A stretch of 64,000 bases of DNA, from contig CM051521.1 of NCBI GenBank assembly GCA_028015205.1, positions 91,116,513 through 91,180,512 of the forward strand. Reading direction: 5' to 3'. Shown one piece after another: positions 23,605 through 37,700 of the stretch. The translations under genes and the position numbers were made by a program. The stretch comes from Mytilisepta virgata (lineage: Eukaryota; Mollusca; Bivalvia; Mytilida; Mytilidae). Under the pieces are notes generated by a model, which saw only the letters and a list, made by a program, of their open reading frames with translations, did no database searches and was not told where the DNA came from. Positions within the stretch are counted from its first letter, which is position 1, and the number at the start of each line of letters is the position of its first letter.

Positions 23605-25377
23605 TTAGTTTTAGTCATCACTTGGCGTTTGGCGTCCGGCAAAATGTAAACCACATGCATGGCAGTAACTAATCAACTGTGAAATGTACATCCATAGGCT
23701 GGGGACCTTGGTATATTACTGCTAAGAAAATGGAAAATCACAATCGGAAAATAAAAAAATCTTCACGTTTGTCATAGTTTTGATTTCAATCGCCCATTAT
23801 TAATTTACAACTACATATTTAGGGATATGAAGCAGAGTATGGTGTGTCTGTGGTTTCTTTAATTTCAAGTTGGATAAATGAGATGCAGATAAGCCTATTA
23901 AGTGACAAAACATCATCGATATACATGTAGCGGAAACTGAAATTAAAGGACTGGGCTAGTTTCACGTCTTTTCGATTCAGTAGCCCCTGTTTAAATTTAA
24001 CCTTATATGAAAACAAGAACAGGTGGACCAAAAGCGGCACACAGTTTCATGGCGCCCATTGGGATGCCGGTCGTCTGTTGAAAAACATGTCTTCCATGAA
24101 AGATGTCGATGAGAAATTCCAACATGTTAACATTTGCTAGAACTGGTGTGTTATTTTTAAGCCTTACCCTTGCTTAATACCATACAGGCATATCTTTGTA
24201 AACCTTGTTTAGTCCCAAAACATTGGAGTATTAGCTCACGAAAAATAGATTTAGTTTATCACATGGGGGGGGGGGGGGGGTGGGGGGGGGTCAGTAGAAG
24301 AGAGATATTACTGTAGGTCTTTAGAATTTATAATGTTTTAGAATCCAAATCTGATTCACACCTCTAGTTGAGACGGCCTCATCACAGTAGCTCTTGCAAA
24401 TAAAGAGGATACGCGTCAATGAGTTTAACATTTCATGGGATTGGACATTGGCGGAAAAAAGATGGGATATTTCTATTTTATTAAGCCAGAACAATACTTT
24501 AAGATCGTCTTTTACGATCTACTGTAGAGGTTGCCGAAACTCTGACGAGAATTTGTTCCTCTGTTACACACTGGCCGTAAGAAGATTTCTTTAAAATATG
24601 GATTGCTGTAACTAATATACTTTCAGTTTCAACAAGTCGTTCAGTAATAATTTATTAAAGCCTTTCTTTAAACATTTAACAGACAGAGTATCTTTACTTT
24701 ACAATTTCTGGTACTGATTAGAATTTTGTTAGCTAGGTTAAAGGTACATGACTGTATAACTTCTCCAAAATTTTGATTCAACATCTAAACATCAAGGTTT
24801 CATATAGTTGGCTCATCTCGAGAAACCATTTTAATCGTTCTTTAATCAGTACGCAGCACAAAAAAATCAATAGTTTTTAGTTAGCTCACTAACAAATTCT
24901 GCAATCAAGGCAAATTTACAGAGCATATAAGAGTGGTTCTTGGACCCTGAATTTTTTCACAGCATTAATCTGCCTTGGTGTTTATATTTTCAAAACTATT
25001 AGCTGGTTAACTATTAAAATTCGATCCTTGAATTTTTTCACCATATGTAAGTTATTTGAACCGAATTTTTTCTTTTTATCGATTTTTAAAACCTTTTTTC
25101 CCACCCTCCTAAATACATGAAATATGAAAATAGTCGTTCCCTGGAATCATCACATTTGTACTGGACATAATATACAAATAATATGTATTGCCCGAAAGGC
25201 AATATTTTCCGACGTTTTGCTTTTCTATTTGCATTTTGATCTGCACCCCGATTCAATTACTGATGTAAAAATATTATATTTAATTACAATTGAACAGAAA
25301 AGAAAAAGAAGAATTGAGGCCAGTTAGCTGTAATTAAGATGCAAGATTTTTACTTATTTCACGTTAGGGACACTTTG
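23605..25377. other. Intergenic, one interrupted G tract
   Basis: G tract at 24265-24290. Open frames here are short and unrecognised. No exon or RNA gene seen. Confidence 0.4.
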
Positions 25378-25789
25378 TTAGACAAGTTCAGCAATCCTAC
25401 GATTTTGTCTTCTCTGTGCTTTTCGCGCTGTGCTGTCATCAGAGTCATCCTCACTATCTGTCGGCATACGTTTTTCTTTTTCTCTTCGTTTCTTGTCCTG
25501 TTCCTTTTTGTCATATTCTCTGGTGTTCCATTCGTCTTCGCTTGACGGTGTTCTGTATCTGTTTTGATTGTGTCTCGGTCTGTCTCCTCTCCTGTTTGGA
25601 GACCGTCTCCCGGATCTGTCCTGATCTCTATGTCTTGACCTACTACGCGATCTTCTGCCATGCGATCTTCCTCTTGATCGATCTCGGGGCCAGCCTCGCT
25701 TTCTGGTATAATCGTCTTCATCTTCATCTGATCCCGATACTAATCCACTGTCTTTGGTGCGATCCCGATGATTACTACGCTTGGGCTTC
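25378..25789 (-). CDS. RS/charged-rich exon, possible alternative last exon of the CCDC154-like gene
   Basis: Acceptor CATTATAG before 25789, open for 136 codons to stop TAA at 25378-25380. In the phase set by a preceding split codon it reads [20 protein letters not shown], then a D/E patch, an RS-rich stretch ([20 protein letters not shown]), an R/N/P stretch, and a K/E/R-rich end finishing RIAELV. The two other minus frames also stay open partway but look like shadows. It needs an upstream donor leaving AG; the nearest minus-strand exon with such a donor is 40037-39874, the same donor that serves the WLRWK exon. I saw no other coding exon on this strand in between. ATTAAA (minus) lies about 95 bp past the stop. 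It could instead belong to an unrelated RS-domain gene. Confidence 0.65.
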
Positions 25790-28700
25790 CTATAATGATT
25801 CAAGAAATAATCATTCTATTCAGATGTACAAATTTTTTCTCTAATTTGTTGTGTTTTTTTTGTTTGTTTATTTCTTGTTTTCTTTAACTCTTCGTTTTTT
25901 CCTATTTGTAAGAATGTTTTTCTCTTCGTTGGAAACCAAAAAGCAACATGCATTAAAAGCCTTTTTTATATTTACACTTCCATTTCGAATTTTGTCCTTA
26001 TTGACACATAAGGAATTCTGATAGGCCTATTACATTTATTTATTGGGGAAAAGGCCTATTACATTTATTTATTGGGGAAATGCCTCTCCATTCATACATC
26101 CATGCTAACTGAGGACAGGATTTCACCTTTTTTTCTTAAAAAATGCGAATGGATATAAAAAAAACAACTGTGGAATAAATTTTGATGTACGCTGGCGGTT
26201 ATGGTTTTTATTGTATATAATTGCGGTTCAATTTGTGGTTCTATTTGTAAACAATTGTAGCTTCTATTGTATTCTATTTTACTTTTAATGCATGTATTCT
26301 TAATTCATACAATTTTTTTTCTTCCTTTGTATTTCAATGAAGAAGAGATATGGTAAGTTAATTAATAAAATCCCCTGAGATATGACCAATCAAAGGAACA
26401 ATGCTGTTACAACTGTTCTTCATTTTAGCAGTCATGCCAGTAGGAACAAGTCTCGCACACCTTGAAAAATATTAAAAGTTTTTTCGTTTTAATAAATCGC
26501 ATATATTTCAGCGTATATTTTAACTGAATTTCTAATTTTTTTTAAAGAAAGGTAAGATTGGGATAGCGAACTGACAGATGATAACATTGAGGACGATTTC
26601 AATCATTCTCCCTTGTATATCAAAGGTATCACCAAAAGAATTACCAAAGATACAAGAAAGGGGGAGGGGGGCTAAGTCCATAAGACCAAAATCCAAAGGC
26701 AATGCGAATTCATAAGAAAAATAATACAGAAAAATAAACAATAACAAATAGTTGAAACACTAAAAAGATAGAAGCAAAGGAATAAAAACATACACCAAAT
26801 AGAACATGTCACAGAGAATTATAACAAGGCTGCAGAGCAAAATAGCACCCAGCATTGTGACCCCCACCCTCCCCGTAAAAAAACAATAATAAAAAACAGT
26901 GGTACTTTACAGATTCTAGTTGAATTCAGATATTTCATGAAAAGGGCTCCGGGTTCTTCATAAGGGTAAGCATGTCCGGCTCCATTAATGACACCCGCCA
27001 CACGGTAGAATCTGCTGAGGCGTAAATGTCAATTATCATGATAAAATCTTACTGAAGATATCTCAAGACAAGACCGAACAGGCACAAGAAAAAATCAGAA
27101 CAGAATTGGAAATAATCAATGATGCACATTATACTTGTAATAGGTATGAGGAGAAAAGTAGCACGACCAGAAGTGCCAAATAAATGTATTTAAAATTACA
27201 GTAAATCCCCTCATAATTCCCACAACACAAGTTCTAAAAAAACTAGAGGCTCAGACTCGAGGGCCGAGCCTGTATCGCTCAACTGGCACGAAAGCACACT
27301 TCTCCCTATCATTATGAAGTGTGGTAAGCCTTGTAGGAACCAATTTTTTCTTCATCAAGCTTCTTCTATTTGCAGGCCAGCGTATTCTAAAATTTGGCGG
27401 TTCTCCGGAAGATTTTTGCATGTATTTCAAATAGGGTCTTATGTTAACTTAAGTCCTCTGCTGGTGATCATCTTGAATGAGGGATTTACACCACAGTAAC
27501 AACTCTTGGTCAGCACCTTATGAGGAACATTCAGGCCATACTTGGTTTCAAGCATTACTGCAGTTCTGTAGATTTTTGTTATATGCCATAGACACTTTCT
27601 GTCAAGTTTGGCTCTATTTGGCCAAGCAGTTTCAGAGAATTTTTTTTAAAATAAACCAATCAGAATTGCCCATGGCAGCCATGTTTGTCGCCTGACTCTG
27701 GACAAAATGAGGAAACTTTGTAAAAACCCTCCGATAGATGCTTCCTGTCAAGTTTCGTTCCATTTGGCCAAGTGGTGTCGGAGAGGATTTCTGTAAGTCA
27801 GCCAATCAGAAAAAAGAATTGCCCATGGCAGCCATGCTTCCTGTCAAGATTGGCTGACAGTTTTGCCAAGCAGTTCCAGAGAAAAGAAAAGTTCTTTTAA
27901 TCAACCAAAAACACGAATTGCCCATGATGGCCATGTTTGTTGCCTGATCGGGACGAAATGAGGAAACTTTGTAAAGAACCTCTCATAGATGCTTCCTGTC
28001 AAGGTTCGTTCCATTTTGCCAAGCGATTTCAGAAATTGTTTTATATCAGCCAATCAGAAACAACTGCCCCATTGTGGCGAATCGGGACGAAATGAGGAAA
28101 CTTTATAAGGGACCTCCCATAGATGCTTCCTGTCAAGTTTTGTTCTATTTGGCCAAGTGATATCAGAGAAGATTTTTTTTATATCAGACAATCAGAAACA
28201 AGAACTGGCCGTGGTTGCCGTATTTGAAGTCCGATCGGAACAAAATGAGGAAATCTTGTAAAGAACCTCCCGTAGATGCTTCCTGTTAAGTTTCGTTCCA
28301 TTTGGCCCAGTAGTTCCAGAGAAATTTTTTTTTAATCAACCAATGAGAAACAAGAATTTCCCATGGCGGCCATGTTTGTTGCCCGATCATGACGAAATGA
28401 GGAAACTTTGTAAAGAATCTCCAATAGATGCTTCCTGTCAAGGTTCGTTCCATTTGGCCAAGCGATTTCAGAGATTGTTTTATATCAGCCAATCAGAAAC
28501 AACAACTGCCCCATTGTGGACGATCGGGACGAAATGAGTATAAAATTTATAAGGGACCTCCCGTAAATGGTTCCTGTCAAGTTTTGTTCCATTTGGCCAA
28601 GTGATTTCAGAGAAGATTTTTTTATATCAGACAATCAGAAACAAGAACTGGCCGTGGTTGCCGTATTTGAAGTCCGATCAGAACAAAATGAGGAAATCTT

Positions 28701-31700
28701 GTAAAGAACCTCCCGTAGATGCTACCTGTCAAGTTTCGTTCCATTTGGCCCAGTAGTTCCAGAGAAATGTTTTTTTAATCAACCAATGAGAAACAAGAAT
28801 TTCCCATGGCGGCCATGTTTGTTGCCCGATCAGGACGAAATGAGGAAACTTTGTAAAGAATCTCCAATAGATGCTTCCTGTCAAGGTTCGTTCCATTTGG
28901 CCAAGCGATTTCAGAGATTTTTTTTATATCAGCCAAACGGAAAAAAGTAATGCCCATTGCGGCCATATTTGTAGTCAGATCGGAACGAAATGAGGAAACT
29001 TTGTAAAGGACCACTCATATATGCTTCCTGTCAAGTTTTGTTCCATTTGGCCAAGCAGTTTCAGAGATTTTTTAAAACTAAGCCAATCAGAAACAACAAT
29101 TGCCCATGGCGGTCATGTTCGTTGTCCGATCGGGACGAAATGAGCAAACTTTATAAAGGACCTTACATAGCTGCTTCCTGCCAAGTTTTAATCCATTTGG
29201 CCCAGCAGTTTCAGAGGAGGATTAAAATGTGAAAAGTTAACAGACGGACGGACGACGGATGCAAAGTGATGACAAAAACTCACATGGCCTTTAAGTGTCA
29301 TGAGAGCAGATTTGACCACTCTTCTAATCATAGCAGTTTTCCTTTAGATTCACGAAGATTGGATATAGGACATAGAAGTAGATCCAGAAATATCCCTACC
29401 CACAGTAATTCATGATTTACACTTCATAGTTTACATACATAACAAAACACCTCAGATTAGTTGTGCTGACAAGCTGCTGACTGGACTTAGTCAGCAATTT
29501 TGAGTTCAACAGTGTTCAAAAGACCTACATTGTACCAACATCGTCCTAACATGCTCATCAGGAGCTAGAATGCTGGCCAAATTTCATAGATATATATGCA
29601 CTGATAAGGTGGAATTAAAACTTCAAAAGTTCATAACTCTGGAGATATTCCTTAGATATATCATTAATTAAGATATTTGTACCATAACAGATGTCAGTTA
29701 ATTAAAATTTTATCAGAACCAAATTTTTGAAACAGGAATCTCTTAGATATCTTTTTTCCTGCTTGGTTTCTATCAAAATAAGTATTGATATAGTGTGTCC
29801 AAAGTTTGGTGATGATTTACTGGGAACACCCAGGACATTGTAAATAACTATGTAGAAAATTATGGTCAGGAAATTTTAATGCAGAAAAGAGATGAAACAA
29901 GTGTGGAAACAAAAAAGTCTCTGTTAACAGTACTTTCCAATTTATTGCCTCCCCTGATTTAGAATACGTCTGTTCCTGTCATTTTATGGTACTTCCCTGC
30001 GTCTATATCACCCTGCTCTGCCGTTCTGTAATCTCTGTATCAAGGCTTTGTGACGTGTTAGGAGACATTATCTGAAACAGCAGGACTTATCAGCGACGTC
30101 ACAATATGAGAGCAGGACTTATTAGCGACGTCACAATGTGAGAGCAGACGTTATCAAGTTTACCTCCAGGAGGACAAAAAAGCGTAAAAAATGTCTTACA
30201 GGGGCGACTAAAATGTACAGAATTTGTAGGATAAACAGATTATTGGGTTTTCTGTGTAAATATATTGTAAAATATCAGCTCGTTCGCTGCGCTAACTCGC
30301 CCAAAATCTTCATATTTTGGCTCGCGGCTGATATTTCATGATATCAATGTGCAGAAAACCCAATAATCTATACGTATAAGGTGGCATGTAATATAATATA
30401 GGTAATAAAGCTGCTTCTATTATGTCAGACATAAAAAATTGTTGTATACAATGGAGATTTCCAGATAAACCTTTACAAGGTATGGTTTGGAAAGCCAAAA
30501 TGATCAACACATTAAAAACCAGCCAAAAACATGATATATTGTACTCTCAAAAAGAAATTAATGGAAATCAAACCCATCCTGTATTTAGGCAACTTTCAAT
30601 CCAGCAAAAAAACCATGTGACAGATACACAGAATGTAAATCCCATACACTCTGACCTACCCATGTCAAATGTATCAAAAGATAATGTGATAAATCCTTCA
30701 CAAATATATCTTAACATTTGTACTTTATTAATAGTACTACAAATATATATCATTATACAAATACTACAGTGAAAATTAACAATGTGAAGATTCATTTCAT
30801 AGTAAATGCAAATTAATAACAAAATAAAAGGAAAAAATCCTGGTTTTTCATTGTAACAATTGGACGGCAAATGTATACAGGGACATAAAAACATAAATAT
30901 AGGTAATATCACAGTTAAGCTTAATTTTTACCAGGTTAGTGTATCAAAATAAATCCTATTTAACAAGGGAAAAATGAATCATGGCTAGTTAGGTATAGCC
31001 TAGTAATAAAAAGCTGTTTTTATGGTATAAATACAGAAAATATGGATAACTGTATGTTTGATTTGATTTGAAAAGCAAAGTTCTGGAATTTAATTAAAAC
31101 CATAAACAAAAGTACTTATTTTAAAAGCTGTCAATGAGATATTTCCATCTTCTTCCTTTAGTAAAAATAGATGCTACTTCTAAACAAAAATGTGATATTT
31201 TTACATAAATTAATATCATATTAGGTTAATTAAGTCTACACCTAGTTGTGATGTACAGGGTGCTGAAATAGCTCAGTCATTACACTTTAAGCTATAACAT
31301 TTATAACAACCAGATTCAAATTAAATTAGACTGACAATGATGAACCAAGTCACTCACATCCCTCATGAATTTACTTATTCAAAATTCCAAAATACAGGGC
31401 ATTTTTTTTTATATATTCAAACTCTTAACATATAACAGAATGATCTTTCTGTTCATTTTCATATTGTTTACATAAATAAAAGCTATATATTCTAGTTAGC
31501 ATGATATATTTCTGCATTTGAATAAAAAGGAAGACATTTTAATTGGGGAGAAACTTGCTTAAAGTGTCAACAATAATTTATTTCTTCCTTAGATAGTACA
31601 AAATGGTAAAAAAATAATCCCCGGGTACACAGCCTGATTTCACACAAACCATACTGTAAATTCGGAAATTATTGCGAAAAATGCCACAGGGTTGTAATCA

Positions 31701-34700
31701 CAATAATTTAAACTCGCATTTTGGAATTTTTAATATGAATGAAGTGGGATTTTTCTCAATTTCGCAAAAATTAAAATCGCATTTTGGTCTTAAATGACAA
31801 AATCGCAATAATGGATGCACGCAATAATTTCTGAATGTACAGTATCCAATAATATTAATCAACTGCACCAGTAATTTATGCTGGAAATGGGATCAATGTG
31901 TGACTGTTTTTCAAATTTAAAAATCTAAGTCATAAATATATCCTTATCAGAATAAAATTTCCATCCAAAAAAACTGAAAAAAATTAATTACAACTTGTAC
32001 CCCAAAATAGATTCTAGAAAATCACTATGGTCACAACAAAGCAATATTTATCTTTTGTTTCGCATGCTCCTCAAAATCTAAGTCAGAAAAATTTGATTCC
32101 TGTGAATTATTTTTACCAATTTCACTCAGTTAGATTATTGTTATAAACTTGATTTTCCTCTTAAAAAAATTTCACAGCAAAAAACTGAAAATGTTCAATC
32201 AACTTATTTAGAACTTATATTACAAAAACAAAGTTAGACAAAAAAAGGAAATTTTAAAATATAGTTTGTTTGCTCCAATCTATCAGAAAGTTATAATAAA
32301 TCCATTTGGTATGGCCTTATGTTAGCGATAATATCACAATTAAATCGATTTTGATCAGAATTAAATTTTTCTGTATAAATGTTTAAGAACTGTATGGTGG
32401 TATCTTGTGCAAGTGAGATGTCTATTAAATAGTTTCTGTTGGATGTGGTTTTGTGGGTCTTGGTGAACCAGAATTTTCTGCTTCTTGCTGCTTACGAGCA
32501 CGTATTTTCCATAGTATGTATGTTAATCTTGACTTCCACCGTAACCATCTGAAGAACACAAGATAAAGTATAATGCACACAGGAGAGATAAAATAATAAA
32601 AACAAAATTGAAAAGATCTTCATGTCTTCTATTTTAGAAATATTTTTCATTAATTTTCATCAAGCAGAAAAAACAATGACATTGAAAAAAAAACCAAACT
32701 ATTCATTGAAATCATTACAATTTTTCTATATCTTTTCCACCAAAATGTTAAAAAAATAATATAAAGAATAATTTAATTATACTACCATCTTCAAGAATCC
32801 AAGCTCACTTGGTAATTAAGCAATTACTATTAATTTCATAGTACTGCATAAAAAATTATAATAAAATATTGATATAAAATAGAGTCACAGAAATCTGAAA
32901 AATGAGAAAAGAGAAGAAAAAGATAGTATAAACAACAAAATGTCAATAGAATATAATCAGATAGTGTATAACATAATCAGGGATTGTACAGCATAATCAG
33001 ATACACTACAATATAATCGGACCCTACAACATAATAAGAGACACTACAATATAATCGGAAACTGCACAACATACAACATAATCATACTTGCCAACATATT
33101 CTTGCTAGAATCCCTGATAAAACTGGCAAGGAGTCTGGGGTAAGCAACCCCCTCCCCCCCTGTGATGATGACCTTGTGGTGACTTCTGAATTGGTGTCTT
33201 CATTTGTCTATCTTACATTATTATAAGTATAAGCTCTGAAAAAATCCCTGGGAAATTTAGAAATCCGGGAGAATATTACAGTCCACCCAGTAACCTGGAA
33301 ATTAGATCAAATTTCCGGAGGTTCCGGGAGAAATCCGGAGCGTTGGCATGTATGCATAGAGACAGTACAACATAATCAGAGACAGTCCAACATAATCAGA
33401 CTATACAAAATTATCAAAGACACTACAAAATTCACACAGCAACTCCATTCAGACTGTAATTGATAAGAAATAATTTCAGAGATTTGGGATAATATGTGAA
33501 TGTCATTTTAAAGGAAAATAGTATCATCTGATAAGTTATATGAAAGATTTGTACTTCAATAGTGGGAAATTTGTTTCCCTTAATTTTTCAAATTGATTTA
33601 ATTGAAAAAATGAAAACACAGATGCACGAATGCATAGGATAATAATCATATTAACCTATATCATTTGTTATTTCTAGTGAAAATCTATCATGTACATGCA
33701 TATAAAATGGTGATGGTTAAATTGATTTCATGTTTTCTTTCGTTCCTTGGCCAAAGCGTTTGGATTAGCTATTAGTCAGTATTCTGAACAGAAGTTTTTA
33801 ATTTTGAATATGGCCAAATTCCATCAGACTTATAAAAGGGTCAAGGCTAAAAACTTACACTTCTAACATAAAAGAAGCTTACTGACTTACATGAGGATGG
33901 AATTTTGCTCGAGTACATACGATATATTATTAGTTTTTCCTAGTGAAAATATATTACATGCATATGAAATGCATTAATCAGTCTTGCCATACTGTGCGTT
34001 TTCAAGATTTGCAGTAATAAATACACAGTCCCTTATTAATCAGTGAATTAACATTATATTTAATTATTTCCTTGTCTGGAACTTAAGTATATAAGAAACC
34101 CAATAAAGCTTTGTCCATTACCAACCACAGTCTATTAAAATGGAGTTTTAGGTTTGACCTAAAATGACACATACTGATTTATCTTTTCATTTTGGCATAA
34201 TTTTATAACTTTCAGAAAAATAATGAGACTAAATCTTTTGTCAAATTGTCCAATTAAGGAATGTTTCCAATTTTAGAGCAGGTTATATGATATAACGAAG
34301 CGGTGCCGTAAACTGACCCAAACCAGGTTATGGAAAAATAACCTGTTAAAAAATTGGAAACATTCATTATAATTTAATTTACAATCAGAAGTACAATAAT
34401 TCCTCGATTCAAGCATCAATAATAACATGGGACTATTTGAATTGGTGTTGTCACAAGACCAAACCAGATTATACAGTATAGCCAATACTGCTCTATGCTG
34501 TTCAGCCAATCAAAATGCAGTATTCAAATCAAATTAAATTATTTATTTTTAAACACAGAAAAATTTGAAGTTTAAATATGGTACTTTGTAGATCACTGAA
34601 AGGAAATATTTTTGTCATAAATTTAGGTAAAGATTAAATGATATCTAATTTAGATTAATAAGACAATATCAAGATCAAACCAAATTATGCCATCAGTATT

Positions 34701-37700
34701 TTATGTTCATCAGTATGCATCATTAAAAATAAAATAAAAAATTTGAAAACAAAAATCAGATGTTGCGGAAGAAATCTTCTTTACCATTTTAATAAGTCTT
34801 TCTTTTTCTGAAATTTTTATAAAGAATACTCAATTTTAAAATTCTGTTTTCCTAGAAATTATGCCAATTTTAACTAATAGTCTGAAACAGCATTCTACAT
34901 TTTCAACGGTATTGAATGCATACAAGTATTTCTGTTGTATTCAGAAAATAAAAAATTTGAAAAGAGCATTGTAAAAACAACATCAAGAATTTGGTGCTTT
35001 GTTATATAAATTTTTTACCTTCAGACAAAAAAAAATATGAAAACAACACCATGATTGGGTGCTTTGTTGTTGAACTTTCGACGCTGAGACATCAAAACAT
35101 TACAAAACAACATCAAGATTGGGTGCTTTGTTGTTGAACTTTTCACCCTGAGACATCAACACATTACAAAACAACATCAAGTTTTGGATATTTTGTTGCT
35201 AAACTTTTGACAATGAGATACCAAAACATTACAAAACAACTTCAAGTTTTGGATATTTTGTTGCTGAACTTTTAAACATGAGACACCACAACATTACAAA
35301 ACAACATCAACTTTTGGATATTTTGTTGCTAAACTTTTTACCATGAAACCTATAACATATTAAGAACAACATTAAGATTTAGGTACATGTACTTTGTTGC
35401 TGATCTTTTGAACTTGATACGAAGCTTTGACAAAAGACCAGACAATTACAGATCATGCACATAATGGTGTAGAGTAATGTCATGCAAAATACACAACAGG
35501 TGTAATTATTACCTTTATGTAGTTAGCTATGCAATATAACATAAACAAAATAATAATAAATTGTAAATCATAATGTCTTTCTGCATGAGTTATATAAGAG
35601 AAGAGAATAAGTAGATATTCTAAGAATTTTAATCCCGTCCCAAATTATATAATATGTTTATTTATAGGGATTTTACAACAGTTTCCATGCGATCAGCTAT
35701 ATTATAGCAGCCAGTATTTATATGTGGGGGGAAGGTGATGTTCTCAGAGACAATTAACACTTTTAAGCAGGACACTAGCAATCACTGTAAAAAATCAAGA
35801 TCAGAGTTAAATGCACCTTATTGTTTAATTTAATTTGAATTTTTGAAAAGGTTTCATTGGGAAACATTCCAATATCTATACACATCATATATGAAATGGT
35901 AGTACTGTAAATTTTTCAAAATATACCTTCCAATAATACCACATAAACATAAATAATGGGATTACAAATTTAAAGTGGTACACCAAATATTATCTGGTGC
36001 ATGTGGTTTTCATTAGATAATAATAAAGTAATTTGTGTGAATGATGTCTTAATTTCTCACAAAAAATACAATTTATTTTATTAGCATTTGGTTCTAAATA
36101 GCTTAGATGCTTTTGGTGTGATAGCAGTGTAAAACTCAGATATACAGTGAATGAATTATCAATATATTTGTGTACTTTCAGCAAATATAAGCTTTAAAAT
36201 TACCAATATTTTATCTTCAACTTATGAAATTTCAGCTGCAATGGATTTTAACACTTTAAATTATTTAATAAGTCAAACTATAGGAGTCTGCCTTATTCAA
36301 CTTTGACAATCTTATCTTTATGATTTGAAATAATACTTACTAATTATGAGAAACTATCTATTACCTCCCTTAACTAGTTTTAAACAAGTCCCATTTGTTA
36401 TTTTCCTATGTTTCAGAAAACAACATTTATATGCCATGAACTCAGAAATTAATGAGATGTATTACTGCTGCAAGAAATATGACAGGATGAAGACTGAATA
36501 ATTAAATCTCACATTAGAATTTTTTTAGTCACGTAAAAAGAAGCTGTCATTTTGATTGAAAACTATATTTTCCTGATTGGAGCCACCTTACCAGCCGCCC
36601 ACTATACCTCGCCAAACTAATAACCAGAATATTTTCTGTTAGAAAATCTTGTTAAAAAGTACACCGATCATATACATTAATCTGAGTAATAATGCATTAC
36701 ATGAATAATACATAAACTTAACATATAAGCACTTTTCATTAATTTACAATATACACACACACAAAATACACTACAACAAATAATGCCAATTAAATCTTTA
36801 GCATGAAGTCTTTAACACTGTACTTCATTTTTGTCATGATAATTTTTTAAAGTTAAAATTAAATTTAAAAACATTTAATAAATGATTAAAAACCTTATTA
36901 ATGAACAAAAATTTAATTGGCATGCTGTGATAAAAAATAAAAGAATAATATGTCCATGGGACACGGATGCCCCTGCGTACAAATATGCAAGAGTCAATGT
37001 ACTAATTCAATCCTACTGACATTGTTTTCTTTGAAACTTAATGAGTAAAAGTCATAGTGCAGAAAAAGGCAAATTCGGCAAATCTCAATTTATAAAGGGG
37101 CATAACACAAGAACGATGAAAGTGATGCCACTCAAATTTGAACTTGATCAGTGTTTGGTGGTAATAAGCATTGTGTATATGTTTCATAGCCTTTGGTTGA
37201 GGCAAAGTAAAGTTAGAGTGTGGAAACAGCAAATTTGGAAATTTTTCAATTCATAAAGGGACATAACTCAAGAATGGTAAAAGTGGTACCACCCGAACTA
37301 TAACTTGATCTGTGTTTGGTGGTAATAAGCATTGTGTATAAGTTTCATAACATTTGGTTGAGGCAAAGTAAAGTTAAGAGGGCGGAAATGCCAAATTTGG
37401 CAATTTTAACATTTATAAAGGGACACAACACAAGAACAATGACAGTGAAGCCACTCAAATGCAAATTTGATATGTGTTTGGTGATAACAAGCATTGTGTA
37501 TAAGTTTCATAACATTTGGTTGAGGAAAGTAAAGTTAGAGTGTGGAAACAACAAATTCAGCAATTTTTCCACCTATAAAGGGGCATAACTCCAGAACAGT
37601 AAATGAGAGCCCACCCAAATTCAAACTCGATCTGTGTTTGGTGGTAACTAGCATTGAGTATAATTTTTGTAACATTTGATTAAGGTAAACCAAAGTCGGA

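Noticed and set aside
25416..25844. 142-codon plus-strand frame
   Set aside because: Antisense shadow of the RS-rich exon; the low-complexity codons keep several frames open.
30422..30912. Overlapping open frames of 114 and 116 codons on opposite strands
   Set aside because: No recognisable protein, AT-driven composition, no splice or poly(A) logic.
34975..35415. CRISPR-like regular repeat
   Set aside because: Repeat units run head to tail without unique spacers, in a eukaryotic intron: a minisatellite.
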